Of a stretch of DNA of 64,000 bases, positions 26,403-35,550 are shown piece by piece. Location: positions 62,001 to 126,000 of the forward strand of contig JACRLG010000023.1 of assembly GCA_016235345.1 (NCBI GenBank), read 5' to 3'. How positions within the stretch are numbered: position 1 is the first letter of the stretch; every line of letters begins with the position of its first letter. A program made the translations under genes and the position numbers. This stretch comes from Deltaproteobacteria bacterium. GTDB lineage: Bacteria > Desulfobacterota > Desulfobacteria > Desulfobacterales > Desulfatibacillaceae. The notes beneath the pieces were generated by a model that saw only the letters and a program-made list of their open reading frames with translations, did not search any database and had not been told where the DNA came from.

Positions 26403-27179
26403 ATGAGTCGCGGCGCAAGGCCTTTCCCACGGGGCGATCCGGCAACTGTCAAGATGGAAAAAGAACGGACATTCGATTCAAAAACGCCAGCGTCCGCATC
26501 CGGGAAAAAAGAGCGGACCGGCCCCGCCCGCAGAAGGCGCGATGAACCCCTGCAGCCCAAGGGCCGGGTCAGCCGGGACCGGATACTTTCTGCGGCCCGC
26601 ACGGTTTTCGCCCGCCAGCCCTACAACGCGGCAAGCCTTCGGGCCATAGGCAAGGAGGGGGGCTTTGATCCGCCCCTCATCCATTATTACTTTCCCACCA
26701 AGGCCGACCTTTTCGACGCCGTGGTGGAAAACGTCTTCAACCGGATGTTCCAGGCCCAGCTGGCCTGGTATGACGGGCTGGATTATTCGGAACCCGGAAA
26801 AGCCCTTACCGACTTCATGGGCCGGGTCTTCGACCACTATCAGACAGACCCGGAATCATACCGCATAATTTTCATAAACATGGCCGTGATAGACGGCAGC
26901 GAGCAATTGCCAGGAATGGACAGGGTGGCCGGAATCCTGGCGGCCCTTGGCCAGACCCTTTTCGCGCGCGTGCCCTTTTCCGGAGGAGCCGAGGAAACGG
27001 TCTTTTTCATCCACACCTTCATGAATTTCATTCTGCTCTACCTGGGCTCAGCCCCGTGCAAGGGGATGGTTCTCGGCATGGACCACATGGGGCCCGAATA
27101 CCGCGACTGGGTGATACGGGCCCTGACCTTCCTTTTTCAGCCTGTGCTGGAAAAATACCTGCCAGCCGCCCGAAAATAA
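26403..27179 (+). CDS. TetR/AcrR-family transcriptional regulator
   Basis: About 258 aa. After a long basic, probably disordered N-terminus, the HTH domain reads VSRDRILSAARTVFARQPYNAASLRAIGKEGGFDPPLIHYYFPTKADLFDAVVENVF, a clear TetR pattern. The C-terminal ligand domain is helical. Starts at 26403 (AGGAGG present but only 1 nt away) or 26454 are both possible; a start at 26157 is excluded because it would run through the dsr terminator. Ligand unknown. An inverted repeat just upstream may be its operator. Confidence 0.85.
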   Translation: MSRGARPFPRGDPATVKMEKERTFDSKTPASASGKKERTGPARRRRDEPLQPKGRVSRDRILSAARTVFARQPYNAASLRAIGKEGGFDPPLIHYYFPTKADLFDAVVENVFNRMFQAQLAWYDGLDYSEPGKALTDFMGRVFDHYQTDPESYRIIFINMAVIDGSEQLPGMDRVAGILAALGQTLFARVPFSGGAEETVFFIHTFMNFILLYLGSAPCKGMVLGMDHMGPEYRDWVIRALTFLFQPVLEKYLPAARK

Positions 27180-27239
27180 AAAAGGGTGAAACCGCAATGA
27201 TAAGCGGATTCACCCTTACAGGCTCTCGAAAAACGCGAT

Positions 27240-27263
27240 CCGGCCCATAGGCCGGTTTTTTTT
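27240..27263 (+). terminator. Terminator between convergent genes
   Basis: CCGGCC-CATA-GGCCGG followed by eight T. A second hairpin just upstream (AAGGGTGA...TCACCCTT, about 27181-27220) and a fragment reading AAAAACGCGATC, perhaps a remnant of the structured repeat, lie between. Confidence 0.85.
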
Positions 27264-27266
27264 GCA

Positions 27267-28274
27267 TCAGCCGTTTTGACGGTAAAACAGGCTGGGGCCT
27301 TCCAGAACCCCGCAGTCGGCCTCCCAAAAAATTTTACGGCATTTTTCCGCGTCGGCCCCGCGCCCCTTTTCGGTTTCCTTTTCCGTGTCTCGCGGGTTCG
27401 CCCCGATTTCCGCCCACAGAAGGTTCGCGCCCGCCAAAGCCCCTATCACGCAGGGTTCGTGGGTGCAGTTTCCCGTAACGCTCCGGGGCATACCAAGCCT
27501 TGTGACCGCAACTATCTGGGCCATCCTAAGCTCGGAGATCATCCCGAATTCAAGAGCCATCCGGGTTCCGGGGATGCTGATGCGCCTGGCCGCGCCGCTG
27601 TAGGCCGGGGAAATCGAGGCCGTGAAGGCGATCATGGCGGCCAGTTCCTCGTTTGTATGCTCCGGCCCCACCGGCTCCACGCAGGTTCCCACGATTAGAC
27701 CCGCCTCCTGAAAGGCGTCGATGCTTTTTTTGCGAAGAAGCGGGTCAATGGCGGTGTCAACCCCTTCGCGCAGGCGCATGGCGTGGTAAACCCCGGAAAA
27801 GCCCACGTCCTTCAGCATTTTTGCTTCTGCTGGCGTCCGGTCCCCCACGTTGGCGATTAGCACGGTTTCGGGCCGGATGTTTTTTTTCACCTCCCGGCCC
27901 ATTTCAAGGAATTTGCCGAAATCGTACTGGGCCGTGGTCATCATGTAAACCGCATTGACGCCTTCGGCTTCGAGCCTTTGGGCGCTTTTGACCGCGAGTT
28001 CCGGCGAAAGCTCGAAGGATTCGGTAAAAACCCGGTTGACCGCAGCAAAGGAGCAGAATTGGCACTGCTTGGGGCAGGGCGCAAGATTCAAGGCAAACTG
28101 CCCGTGGACCTCGGCCCGGCCCCTGTCAAGTTCGCCGGTGATTTTCCTGGCCTGGGCCATGACGGCGAGACTCTGGGGCGAAGATGGCGGAAGGGCCAGA
28201 AGCTCCGCCAGTTCATTTTCGCAAAGAACCTCGCCCGCCCTGGATTTTTCCAGCAGAAAGTCAATGCCGGCCAC
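27267..28274 (-). CDS. Radical SAM protein of the BioB/HydE/PylB type
   Basis: 335 aa. The [4Fe-4S] motif APCPKQCQFCSF has C67, C71 and C74 (CxxxCxxC), followed by a TIM-barrel-like pattern (AVYMMTTAQYDFGKFLEMG, TVLIANVGDRT, GVYHAMRLREGVDT). EPVGPEHTNEELAAMI and IPGTRMA are reminiscent of biotin-synthase-like enzymes. The canonical BioB second-cluster ligands cannot be confirmed by eye, and no biotin genes are adjacent, so a true biotin synthase is not claimed. It is followed on its upstream side by repeat copy 7 and the SDR gene. Confidence 0.75.
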   Translation of the reverse strand: MAGIDFLLEKSRAGEVLCENELAELLALPPSSPQSLAVMAQARKITGELDRGRAEVHGQFALNLAPCPKQCQFCSFAAVNRVFTESFELSPELAVKSAQRLEAEGVNAVYMMTTAQYDFGKFLEMGREVKKNIRPETVLIANVGDRTPAEAKMLKDVGFSGVYHAMRLREGVDTAIDPLLRKKSIDAFQEAGLIVGTCVEPVGPEHTNEELAAMIAFTASISPAYSGAARRISIPGTRMALEFGMISELRMAQIVAVTRLGMPRSVTGNCTHEPCVIGALAGANLLWAEIGANPRDTEKETEKGRGADAEKCRKIFWEADCGVLEGPSLFYRQNG

Positions 28275-28329
28275 GTTTTCCCCTATGGATTTTTTAGGAT
28301 TATCGGTCTTCCTAATGATCCGATCCCAA

Positions 28330-28452
28330 CAGGCCGATGAAAAACGATGAGCCGCAAGGCGTGCGAAAAGCCATAAGAGCCGTGCGTACTAAGGGTACGT
28401 GCGGAATTGGCTTTGAAGCAGAACACAGCGGATCGCGTTTTTCGACGGCCTG
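28330..28452 (-). repeat. Structured dispersed repeat, copy 7 (reverse)
   Basis: Outer arms CAGGCCGATGAAAAACG (28330-28346) and CGTTTTTCGACGGCCTG (28436-28452). On the minus strand: GCGATCCGCTGTGTT and CTTGCGGCTCATCG. The apical arms GTGCGTAC and GTACGTGC pair fully if G-U is allowed. It directly abuts the stop codon of the SDR gene and has that gene's orientation. Confidence 0.85.
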
Positions 28453-29220
28453 TTATCTCGCAGCCATGCGGATGGCGGCATCCAGCCGTATGGTCTCGCC
28501 GTTCAAAAGCCGGTTTTCGGCGATGTGGAGTGCCAAGGCCGCGTACTCCGAGGGCTGGCCCATGCGCTTGGGGAAGGGCATCATCTGGGAAAGGGCCTCC
28601 ACCGCCTTTTCGGGAAGCCCCGCCATCATGGGGGTCCAGAAAATTCCAGGGGCGATGGTCATGACCCTTATGCCCACGTCGGCGAACTCGCGGGCCAGGG
28701 GGAGGGTTAGGCCGGCCACTGCGGCCTTGGAAGCGGCGTAGGCGGCCTGCCCCACCTGGCCTTCAAAGGCGGCCACCGAAGCGGTATTGATTATGACGCC
28801 GCGCTCGCCGTCCGGGCCGGGCTCGTTGGCCGTCATTTTTTCAGCGGCAAGGCGGCAGACGATGACCGTTCCGAAAAGGTTGATGCGCACCACCCTTTCG
28901 TAGACGTCCATTGGGATGGGGCCTTTTTTGCCGATGAGCTTTCCGGGGGTGGCCACGCCCGCGCAGTTGACGCAGAAATTGATGGAGCCGAAGGCGGCCA
29001 TTGTTTTTGTGATGGCTGCGGCCACGCTCTCCTCGCTGGTGACGTCGGTTTTGGCGAAGATGGCGTTTTCGCCCAGGGCGGCGGCGATTTCGTTACCGCG
29101 CGCCTCGTCGAAGTCCAGTATGGCGGCCTTTCCGCCAGCCGCCACAATGGCCTCCACCGTTCCCTGGCCAAGGCCCGACGCCCCGCCCGTCACAACAGCC
29201 CTGATGTCTTTGCGTTCCAT
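28453..29220 (-). CDS. Short-chain dehydrogenase, 3-hydroxyacyl-CoA dehydrogenase type 2-like
   Basis: 255 aa SDR. NAD motif [33 protein letters not shown], catalytic Ser in [29 protein letters not shown] with the YxxxK pair. The [17 protein letters not shown] and [33 protein letters not shown] end is typical of the HSD17B10/3-hydroxy-2-methylbutyryl-CoA dehydrogenase group, which acts in fatty acid and isoleucine breakdown. Repeat copy 7 abuts its stop codon. Confidence 0.88.
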   Translation of the reverse strand: MERKDIRAVVTGGASGLGQGTVEAIVAAGGKAAILDFDEARGNEIAAALGENAIFAKTDVTSEESVAAAITKTMAAFGSINFCVNCAGVATPGKLIGKKGPIPMDVYERVVRINLFGTVIVCRLAAEKMTANEPGPDGERGVIINTASVAAFEGQVGQAAYAASKAAVAGLTLPLAREFADVGIRVMTIAPGIFWTPMMAGLPEKAVEALSQMMPFPKRMGQPSEYAALALHIAENRLLNGETIRLDAAIRMAAR

Positions 29221-29363
29221 TTTCGAGTCCTTTGCTTATGATTGATGAGTAAGAAACGAGACTGATGTTAATAAATTACAACCTGTTGAAAGCGAAAACT
29301 TTTCTGAAGAAATTGCATTGCATTCAATTCACGCCTTTTTACCCGCTTACCCGTAAGTCTCGG

Positions 29364-29489
29364 CCAGGGGGCTTGAGGGCGATGAAATGCAAGGAAGGCG
29401 AGCGAGCGGCGAGGGAGCGTACGCTTTTGTACGTGACCGAGCCGCGAGGCGATGCCTGACGCAGCAGTTCGCGCCCTCAAGCCCCCTGG
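29364..29489 (-). repeat. Structured dispersed repeat, copy 8 (reverse), overlapping the mrp stop
   Basis: Outer arms CCAGGGGGCTTGAGGGCG (29364-29381) and CGCCCTCAAGCCCCCTGG (29472-29489) form a perfect 18-bp inverted repeat. On the minus strand: GCGAACTGCTGCGTC and TTGCATTTCATCG; apical CACGTACAAAAGCGTACG. The last codons and stop of the Mrp gene lie inside the outer arm. Confidence 0.9.
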
Positions 29490-30322
29490 GTAATTTTATC
29501 AACGACGCCGTTAAGCGCCTCCGCAAAGGGCGTGGGTGTGGCCTCGTTGGACGCGGGACGGCCCGTGTCGCAGGCCTTGACCACCGCGAGGTCAAAGGGA
29601 ATGCTTCCCAGAAAGGGGATATCCGCCTCGTTTGCCGTGCGCTTTCCGCCTTCCGCGTCGCCGAACAGGGCGATCTTCTCCCCGCAGTGGGGGCAGGGAA
29701 AGGAGCCCATGTTTTCCACGAGCCCGGCGATCTTCATGTTCATTTTCTTGCAGAAATGGATGGATTTCCTTACGTCGGCGCAGGCCACCTCCTGGGGGGT
29801 GCACACGATGACGGCCTCCGCGTCGCCGATCAACTGGGCCACTGTGAGGGGCTCGTCGCCCGTGCCGGGGGGCGCGTCGATGACCAGATAGTCCAGGTCG
29901 TCCCACATAACGTCCGCGATGAACTGCCGGATGACGCCGTGCTTGGCGGGTCCGCGCCAGATGACGGCGTGATCGGCTTCGGGCATAAGGGCCTGCATGG
30001 AGACGACCTTCAAGTTCTGCGTGAAGGTGTAGGGGATGATGAGGTTTTGCGGGGTGACGTCCAGAAGGGAGTCTATGCCCATTATTTTTGCGATGGAGGG
30101 GCCGTGGAGATCGACGTCCAGAAGGCCGGTTTTGAATCCTTTGCGGGAAAGGGCCACCGCGATGTTGGCGGCTATGCTGCTTTTTCCAACGCCGCCCTTG
30201 CCGCTCATGACCAGGAGCTTGTGCTTTATGCGTCCAAGGGAGCTTTCGATGAGCTTGTCCTGAAGATCCATGGCGGCGCGGCTTCCACCGCATCCGCCCC
30301 CGTTTTGTCCTTGCTGGGCCAT
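29477..30322 (-). CDS. Mrp/NBP35-family P-loop ATPase, iron-sulfur cluster carrier
   Basis: 281 aa. Deviant Walker A (VMSGKGGVGKSSIAANIAVALSRKG), DVDLHGPSI, VIDAPPGTGDEPLT, and the C-terminal cluster motif FPCPHCGEK (CxxC). These proteins carry [4Fe-4S] clusters to apo-enzymes, a need in an Fe-S-rich sulfate reducer. ATG at 30322 has AAAAGGACGAGTAAA; the ATG at 30340 overlaps that site and lacks its own. N-terminus is Gly/Gln-rich (QQGQNGGGCGG). The C-terminal QGA-stop is encoded by the arm of repeat copy 8. Confidence 0.9.
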   Translation of the reverse strand: MAQQGQNGGGCGGSRAAMDLQDKLIESSLGRIKHKLLVMSGKGGVGKSSIAANIAVALSRKGFKTGLLDVDLHGPSIAKIMGIDSLLDVTPQNLIIPYTFTQNLKVVSMQALMPEADHAVIWRGPAKHGVIRQFIADVMWDDLDYLVIDAPPGTGDEPLTVAQLIGDAEAVIVCTPQEVACADVRKSIHFCKKMNMKIAGLVENMGSFPCPHCGEKIALFGDAEGGKRTANEADIPFLGSIPFDLAVVKACDTGRPASNEATPTPFAEALNGVVDKITQGA

Positions 30323-30401
30323 TTTACTCGTCCTTTTCATATTGTAAGGAAGCTCCCGCTTCCCGGCCTTTTGAGCAAGGGGGCGAAGGGGCTTCCGTAT
30401 T

Positions 30402-30430
30402 AAAAAAGCTCGGTTTCAAACGAAACGAGC
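30402..30430 (-). terminator. Terminator after the LolB-like gene
   Basis: On the minus strand GCTCGTTTC, loop GTTT, GAAACCGAGC, then TTTTTT. One bulged base. Lies between the lipoprotein gene stop (30447) and mrp. Confidence 0.8.
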
Positions 30431-30446
30431 AGGCAACATCACAAAT

Positions 30447-31223
30447 TCACGGGCTTTTGACCGGCTCGCCGGGCGCGGCGAGCAAAAAGGGGTTGTCCGT
30501 GACCCCCTGGTTGGTGATGAAGCGTTCCGGCCAAAGGGTGAGGGTTTCCCCGTTTTTTCCCGAAAACACCAGGCGGCTTTCCGCCCCGTCCGGGCTCCCG
30601 AAAAACTCCACCTTAATAACGCCTTTCCCGTCGGTGTCGTATTCGGCCTTTTGGGGAAAATCCTCCCCGGGCCTGAAAAAAAGCCTCTGGCCCCGGCTGA
30701 ACAGGCCCCCTGGAATGGAAAGAATCCGGGTGTCCGGATCCTTTGGCGAGTGGGTCAAAATTCCCCTGCCGGGTTTGATCCACACCCGGAAGGCCAGGGA
30801 CGAGGCCAGCGCCCGCCAGGGTATCCTCATGCCGAAAACTTTGGCTGTAATGCTTCCGTCGGCGTTTCCGCGCAGGATTTTGCCGTCTGCGGCCCACTTC
30901 ACCGCCACTTGGTCGCCGTCCCCCGCAATGGTGGCCACGGGCTGGCCGAAGGGAGAGAGAAGCTCCATCCTAAGTCTGTCAGGCGGGGCCGAAAGCCAGG
31001 CCACCCGCCCCGAAAGCGCGCCGTTTGCGTTTTCCAGCCGAAACCGCCCCACGCCCCTTCTGTCGGAAATTGCGCGGTTTTGGTCGTCAAGCCTTTCGAT
31101 TAAACTTCCGGCCTCTTTCGCCGCCTCCGTATTCTTCGCCCAGGGCGCAGTGACCGAGCAGGCCGAGGCGAAAACGAAGAGGATCAACAGGAAGATTGCC
31201 TGGATTGGTCGTGCGCCGGTCAT
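30447..31223 (-). CDS. LolB-like / DUF4292-type outer-membrane lipoprotein
   Basis: 258 aa. Lipoprotein signal peptide with lipobox ASAC (IFLLILFVFASACS). The body (VGRFRLENANGALSGRVAWLSAPPDRLRMELLSPFGQPVATIAGDGDQVAVKW) resembles the half-barrel of LolB, LolA and DUF4292 proteins, which handle lipoproteins at the outer membrane. Assignment is from the fold-like pattern rather than a specific motif. AAGGACC precedes the ATG. It has its own terminator. The following gene on this strand is mrp. Confidence 0.6.
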   Translation of the reverse strand: MTGARPIQAIFLLILFVFASACSVTAPWAKNTEAAKEAGSLIERLDDQNRAISDRRGVGRFRLENANGALSGRVAWLSAPPDRLRMELLSPFGQPVATIAGDGDQVAVKWAADGKILRGNADGSITAKVFGMRIPWRALASSLAFRVWIKPGRGILTHSPKDPDTRILSIPGGLFSRGQRLFFRPGEDFPQKAEYDTDGKGVIKVEFFGSPDGAESRLVFSGKNGETLTLWPERFITNQGVTDNPFLLAAPGEPVKSP

Positions 31224-31439
31224 GCGATCCGGTCCTTAGTAAAAGGGGCTTTCGGGCAAATCCCTTTTTTTTAAGGGGGAATGAGCCCTCATGCATTCTT
31301 AGCATTACTATGGTTTCTGTCAAGCATTGCTCATCTTGACGTTGCACAGTATTTGCGACCTGTGCTAATAGTGTTCAGATTGGAATTCATCCGGGTTCCC
31401 GTTATTCGTTTCACCCGTAATTTACGCGGAAAAGCGGCG

Positions 31440-32366
31440 ATGCCTTACGATTTGAACGAAATTGTGATCAAGGGCCTCATCGGGCTTGCCAAGCGGGTCG
31501 GCAGGGGCGAGAGCGCCAGAAAGGATCCGCTTTTTCTTTTGGCGGACGACCCGGGCTGCCCCCTCATACTCGCCGAGCTTCTGAGGGCCTTCCGGTCCAT
31601 GACGGCCATACTTGAGGGACGGGCCCTGGAGACCGCCACCGAGCTGAAAAATCTGCGCAGCGAAAACGAGAACATGGCCCTCACCCGCGAGAAGCTCTCG
31701 GAGGCCGTGAAGAAACTCCAGGGCGCGTCCCTTGAAACCATCTACCGGCTGGTTCTGGCCGCCGAGTACAAGGACGAGGACACCAGCAGCCACATCCAGC
31801 GCATGAGCCATTATTCTGCGGCGGTAGCCAGGTCCATAGGGCTTCCGGAAAACTCGGTGGAGGAAATCCTGCACGCTTCGCCCATGCACGACGTGGGAAA
31901 GATCGGCATCCCGGACTGGATATTGCTGAAACCCGGAAAGCTCGACCCCGGCGAGTGGGAGATCATGAAGACCCACACCACCATCGGGGCCGGAATCCTG
32001 GAGGATTCCCAGTCTGAGATAATAAGGATAGCGGAGGTGATAGCCATCTCCCACCACGAAAAATGGGACGGTTCCGGCTACCCCTTCGGCCTGAAGGAGG
32101 AGGACATCCCGCTTTCGGGCCGCATCGTGGCCATCGCCGACGTGTTCGACGCCTTGACCTCCAAAAGGCCTTACAAGGAGGCGTTTTCGGAGGAGAGGGC
32201 CTTCACGATAATCTCCAAGGAAACGGGGCGTCATTTCGACCCGAAAGTGGTGGAGGCCTTCTTCGGAATCCGGGAGGAGATACTTTCCATCAGGTTGAAG
32301 TTCAAAGATACAGATTTCATGCCGCCCGCCTTCTGGCGGGGCAACAACAAGCCGGAGCTTCGATGA
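31440..32366 (+). CDS. HD-GYP domain phosphodiesterase
   Basis: 308 aa. The N-terminal third is helical with a coiled-coil look (LRSENENMALTREKLSEAVKKLQ). The HD-GYP domain carries HIQRMSHYSAAVARSIGL, MHDVGKIGIPD (HD), the HHEKWDGSGYPFGL (GYP) motif and GRIVAIADVFDALTSKRPYK. Such enzymes hydrolyse cyclic di-GMP, which controls pili and biofilm. No receiver domain is present. ATG at 31440 is chosen; sequence upstream to 31281 is open but unlike a domain. The stop overlaps the next start (ATGA). Confidence 0.85.
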   Translation: MPYDLNEIVIKGLIGLAKRVGRGESARKDPLFLLADDPGCPLILAELLRAFRSMTAILEGRALETATELKNLRSENENMALTREKLSEAVKKLQGASLETIYRLVLAAEYKDEDTSSHIQRMSHYSAAVARSIGLPENSVEEILHASPMHDVGKIGIPDWILLKPGKLDPGEWEIMKTHTTIGAGILEDSQSEIIRIAEVIAISHHEKWDGSGYPFGLKEEDIPLSGRIVAIADVFDALTSKRPYKEAFSEERAFTIISKETGRHFDPKVVEAFFGIREEILSIRLKFKDTDFMPPAFWRGNNKPELR

Positions 32367-32656
32367 CTACATTTTCAACAAGGCTTCCCAATCTTTCGGG
32401 AAAGGTGGTGGTGCTCTACCTCGCCAACCGCAACTACGAACACGTGGTGGTGATGGAAGACCCCATCTACGAGCTTCAGGGGGAACGCCTCTTTCTGTGC
32501 GGGTCCATTCCCGAAGGAGTGTCCCCCAACGACTGGGCCACCGGAATAAGAAGCAGCGTGGCCTGGGATCACGTGGAGGAATACCTCGTCTTCGAATCGT
32601 TGGAAGATTATCTCTCCCGCGCGGCCCTGGCCGCAGAGGAAGGCTACCTGCAGTAG
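32363..32656 (+). CDS. Small protein translationally coupled to the HD-GYP gene
   Basis: 97 aa of unknown family. Sequence starts MTTFSTRLPNLSGKVVVLYLANRNYEHVVVMEDPIYELQGERLFLCGSIPEG and contains several short beta-strand-like stretches, with an acidic C-terminus. The ATGA overlap with the HD-GYP gene suggests joint translation and perhaps physical partnership, for example as a sensory or regulatory partner. No function is claimed. glnE follows after 13 nt. Confidence 0.65.
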   Translation: MTTFSTRLPNLSGKVVVLYLANRNYEHVVVMEDPIYELQGERLFLCGSIPEGVSPNDWATGIRSSVAWDHVEEYLVFESLEDYLSRAALAAEEGYLQ

Positions 32657-32669
32657 GCCGCCAAGCCCA

Positions 32670-35549
32670 ATGCCCCAAAAAAACACCTCCCTGCCCGATG
32701 AACTTTCAGCCCGCTCCGGCGATCTTTTGAGGGCCTTTGAAACCGCATGCGCCGATTCCGGCGCAGCCCCCCCGGATCACCCGCTTTGGCTTCAATCCGC
32801 AGGCGCGGTTTTCGCTGTTTCGGATTTCGCGGCCCGCTCCTTCATAAGGAACCCGTCCCTTGCCCAGGGCCTTTCGGAAAGCGGCGACCTTTATTCCCCG
32901 TCCGGGCGGTCATCCTTCACCCTAAGGGCGCAGAAAGCCGTTTCGGACGCGAAGGATTTGGGCGAAGTTGAGCTTCTGGCCTCTTTGCGCCTTTTTCGGA
33001 CGCGGGAGATGCTGCGCATAGCCTGGCGCGACCTGGCGGGCCTGGCCGATGTGGACGAGACACTTGCGGAGCTCTCCTCCCTTGCGGATGAAATACTGAA
33101 GGCGGTCCAGGGGCTTTTGTACGGAAGGCTTGCGGCGAGCCTGGGACGCCCGCAGGATTCGAGCGGCAGGCCCATCGATCTGGTCTGCGTTGCGATGGGC
33201 AAACTTGGCGGCGGGGAGCTGAATTTTTCATCTGACATCGACCTCATCTTCGCTTACCCGGAAAACGGGTCCACCGAAAACGGCGGGTCCAACGAGGACT
33301 TTTTCACAAGGCTCTGCCACAATCTCACCAGGGCGCTTTCCCTCATCACCGAGGACGGCCTCGTGTACCGGGTTGACTTAAGGCTTCGGCCCTACGGGGA
33401 ATCGGGCCCGGTGGCCCTATCCTTTGCGGCCATGGAGGGCTACTACCAGGAGCAGGGCCGGGAGTGGGAGCGCTACGCCTGGCTTAGGGGCCGGCCCGTC
33501 ACCGGGGACCCCGCCGCAGGCGAGCGCCTGACAAGGCTTCTGACCCCCTTTGTTTTTCGCAAGTATCTCGATTACGGCGCTTTCGAGTCCCTTCGCAACA
33601 TGAAGCGCATGATGGAGAGCGAGGTCCGCAAAAAGGGGCTGGCCAACGACGTCAAGATGTGCGCGGGCGGAATCAGGGAGGCGGAATTCGTCTGCCAGGC
33701 CCTTCAGCTTTTAAGGGGCGGGGTGGAGCCGACCCTTCGGGAACGGGCCATTTTGAAGCTCCTGCCCCTTCTGGCCGAAAGGGGGCTTTTGCCGGAGGAA
33801 ACAAGCCTTGGGCTTTCTCAAGCCTACAGATTTTTGCGAAAGGCCGAAAACAGGCTCCAGGAGTTTTCCGATCTCCAGACCCACAGGCTGCCCGACGGCG
33901 ACACCGGGAGGCTGGCCCTGGCCTTTTCCATGGGATACGAAAGCTGGCGGGACTTCCTTTCGGCCCTGGAAAGCGTGAGGGCCACGGTTCGGGAGGCCTT
34001 TGCCGACATCCTGTCCCCCCGCGCCGCATCTTCGGACAAAAGCGACCGGGAAATGTCCCTGGCCGGGGTGTGGGAAAGGCCGGATCGGGCTGACGCGCCT
34101 CTTTCGCTCTCCCGCGCCGGTTACGGCGACCCGGAAAGGGTGCTTGCGCTTTTGCGGGATTTTTCGTCAGACCCCGAAACACTGCGGGCCGGGGAAAGGG
34201 GCAGGGTCCTGGTCAACTCGCTGGTTCCGGCCCTTCTTTCCGAGGCGTCCGAGGCCGAACACCCGGAGGAGGCGCTTTCGAGAATATTGGGGCTCTTTTC
34301 CTCGATCTGCCGCCGCACCACCTATCTTTCCCTTCTGGCGGAAAATCCTCTGGTTCTGCACCACCTGGTGCGTCTGGGCGACGCAAGCCCAATGGTTAGC
34401 GACCTTGTGAAGCGTCATCCCATGCTCCTGGCCGAGCTCACCGACCCCAAGGGTGTTTACCGCCCCCCGGAGCCGGAGGACCTCAACCGGGAAATCGCCC
34501 GAAGGCTTTCGGAAATACCCGCCGACGACCTCGAAGAGCAGATGGACGCCCTTCGCGCATTCAAGCAGGTGAACGTGTTCCGGGTGGCTGCGGCTGACGT
34601 CACCGGGGCCATCTACATTATGCATGTTTCCGACCATCTCACCGAGATCGCCGAAACCGTGCTGAAAACAGCCCTCGACCTCGCCCTCAAAAGCCTTGTG
34701 GCCCGCCACGGCCATCCCAGCCTCCGCCTTAACGGAAAGCCTCACGAGGGCAGGGGCTTTTGCGTGGTGGCCCTGGGAAAGCTTGGCGGAATAGAGCTTT
34801 CCTACGGATCGGACCTGGACCTCGTGTTTCTCCACGCGGGCGAACCCGGCGGGGAGACGGACGGCGAGCGCCCTGTGGACAACTCGGTCTTCTTCGCAAG
34901 GCTCGGCCAGAAGGTGGTGCACATCCTCACGGCCCACACGGAGATGGGCTCGCTCTACGAGGCGGACATGAGGCTTAGGCCCGGAGGGGGCCAGGGAATG
35001 CTCGTAAGCCACGTGGACGCCTACGCCGAATACCAGGCGCACGACGCCTGGACCTGGGAGCATCAGGCCCTTGTCCGGGCGCGTCCCGTTGCGGGCGATC
35101 CGGTTTTGGCCGCCCGGTTTTCGGAGACGAGGCTAAGGGTTTTAAGGCAGGTGCGCGAGCCCGAAGCTCTGCGGCAGGACGTGGTCTCCATGAGAGCCGC
35201 CATGCGCCGGGAACTTCTGAAAAACGGCGGGAACGGCTTTGATCTGAAACAGGGCGAGGGCGGCATAGTGGACATCGAATTCCTGGTCCAGTACCTCGTC
35301 CTGCTGAAAGCCCCGGAATACAGGCGGCTTTGCGTGTGGACAGACAACGTGAGGATTCTGGAGGCCATCGCCGCCGTGAAGATTCTTCCCGCAGACACGG
35401 CCAGCGCCCTGAACGACGCCTACCTCGCCTTTCGCACCGAGGCGCACAGGCTGGCCCTTCTTGGGAAAAGCGCCGTAACCTCCGAGGCCAGGTTCGAGCC
35501 CTTGCGGAACAGGGTTCGGAAGGCCTGGCAGGACATTCTGGAGGACTGA
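32670..35549 (+). CDS. glnE: Bifunctional glutamine synthetase adenylyltransferase/adenylyl-removase
   Basis: 959 aa, full-length GlnE. Two nucleotidyltransferase domains: the N-terminal deadenylylase (MGKLGGGELNFSSDIDLIFAYPENG near residue 175) and the C-terminal adenylylase (LGKLGGIELSYGSDLDLVFLH near residue 705), each with the DxD metal pair. The linker VYRVDLRLRPYGESGPVALS and EADMRLRPGGGQGMLVS motifs are typical. It sets glutamine synthetase activity in response to PII. The ribosome-binding site is weak; a start 13 nt after the small upstream gene suggests read-through translation. The upf0280 gene follows directly. Confidence 0.95.
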   Translation: MPQKNTSLPDELSARSGDLLRAFETACADSGAAPPDHPLWLQSAGAVFAVSDFAARSFIRNPSLAQGLSESGDLYSPSGRSSFTLRAQKAVSDAKDLGEVELLASLRLFRTREMLRIAWRDLAGLADVDETLAELSSLADEILKAVQGLLYGRLAASLGRPQDSSGRPIDLVCVAMGKLGGGELNFSSDIDLIFAYPENGSTENGGSNEDFFTRLCHNLTRALSLITEDGLVYRVDLRLRPYGESGPVALSFAAMEGYYQEQGREWERYAWLRGRPVTGDPAAGERLTRLLTPFVFRKYLDYGAFESLRNMKRMMESEVRKKGLANDVKMCAGGIREAEFVCQALQLLRGGVEPTLRERAILKLLPLLAERGLLPEETSLGLSQAYRFLRKAENRLQEFSDLQTHRLPDGDTGRLALAFSMGYESWRDFLSALESVRATVREAFADILSPRAASSDKSDREMSLAGVWERPDRADAPLSLSRAGYGDPERVLALLRDFSSDPETLRAGERGRVLVNSLVPALLSEASEAEHPEEALSRILGLFSSICRRTTYLSLLAENPLVLHHLVRLGDASPMVSDLVKRHPMLLAELTDPKGVYRPPEPEDLNREIARRLSEIPADDLEEQMDALRAFKQVNVFRVAAADVTGAIYIMHVSDHLTEIAETVLKTALDLALKSLVARHGHPSLRLNGKPHEGRGFCVVALGKLGGIELSYGSDLDLVFLHAGEPGGETDGERPVDNSVFFARLGQKVVHILTAHTEMGSLYEADMRLRPGGGQGMLVSHVDAYAEYQAHDAWTWEHQALVRARPVAGDPVLAARFSETRLRVLRQVREPEALRQDVVSMRAAMRRELLKNGGNGFDLKQGEGGIVDIEFLVQYLVLLKAPEYRRLCVWTDNVRILEAIAAVKILPADTASALNDAYLAFRTEAHRLALLGKSAVTSEARFEPLRNRVRKAWQDILED

Positions 35550-35550
35550 G

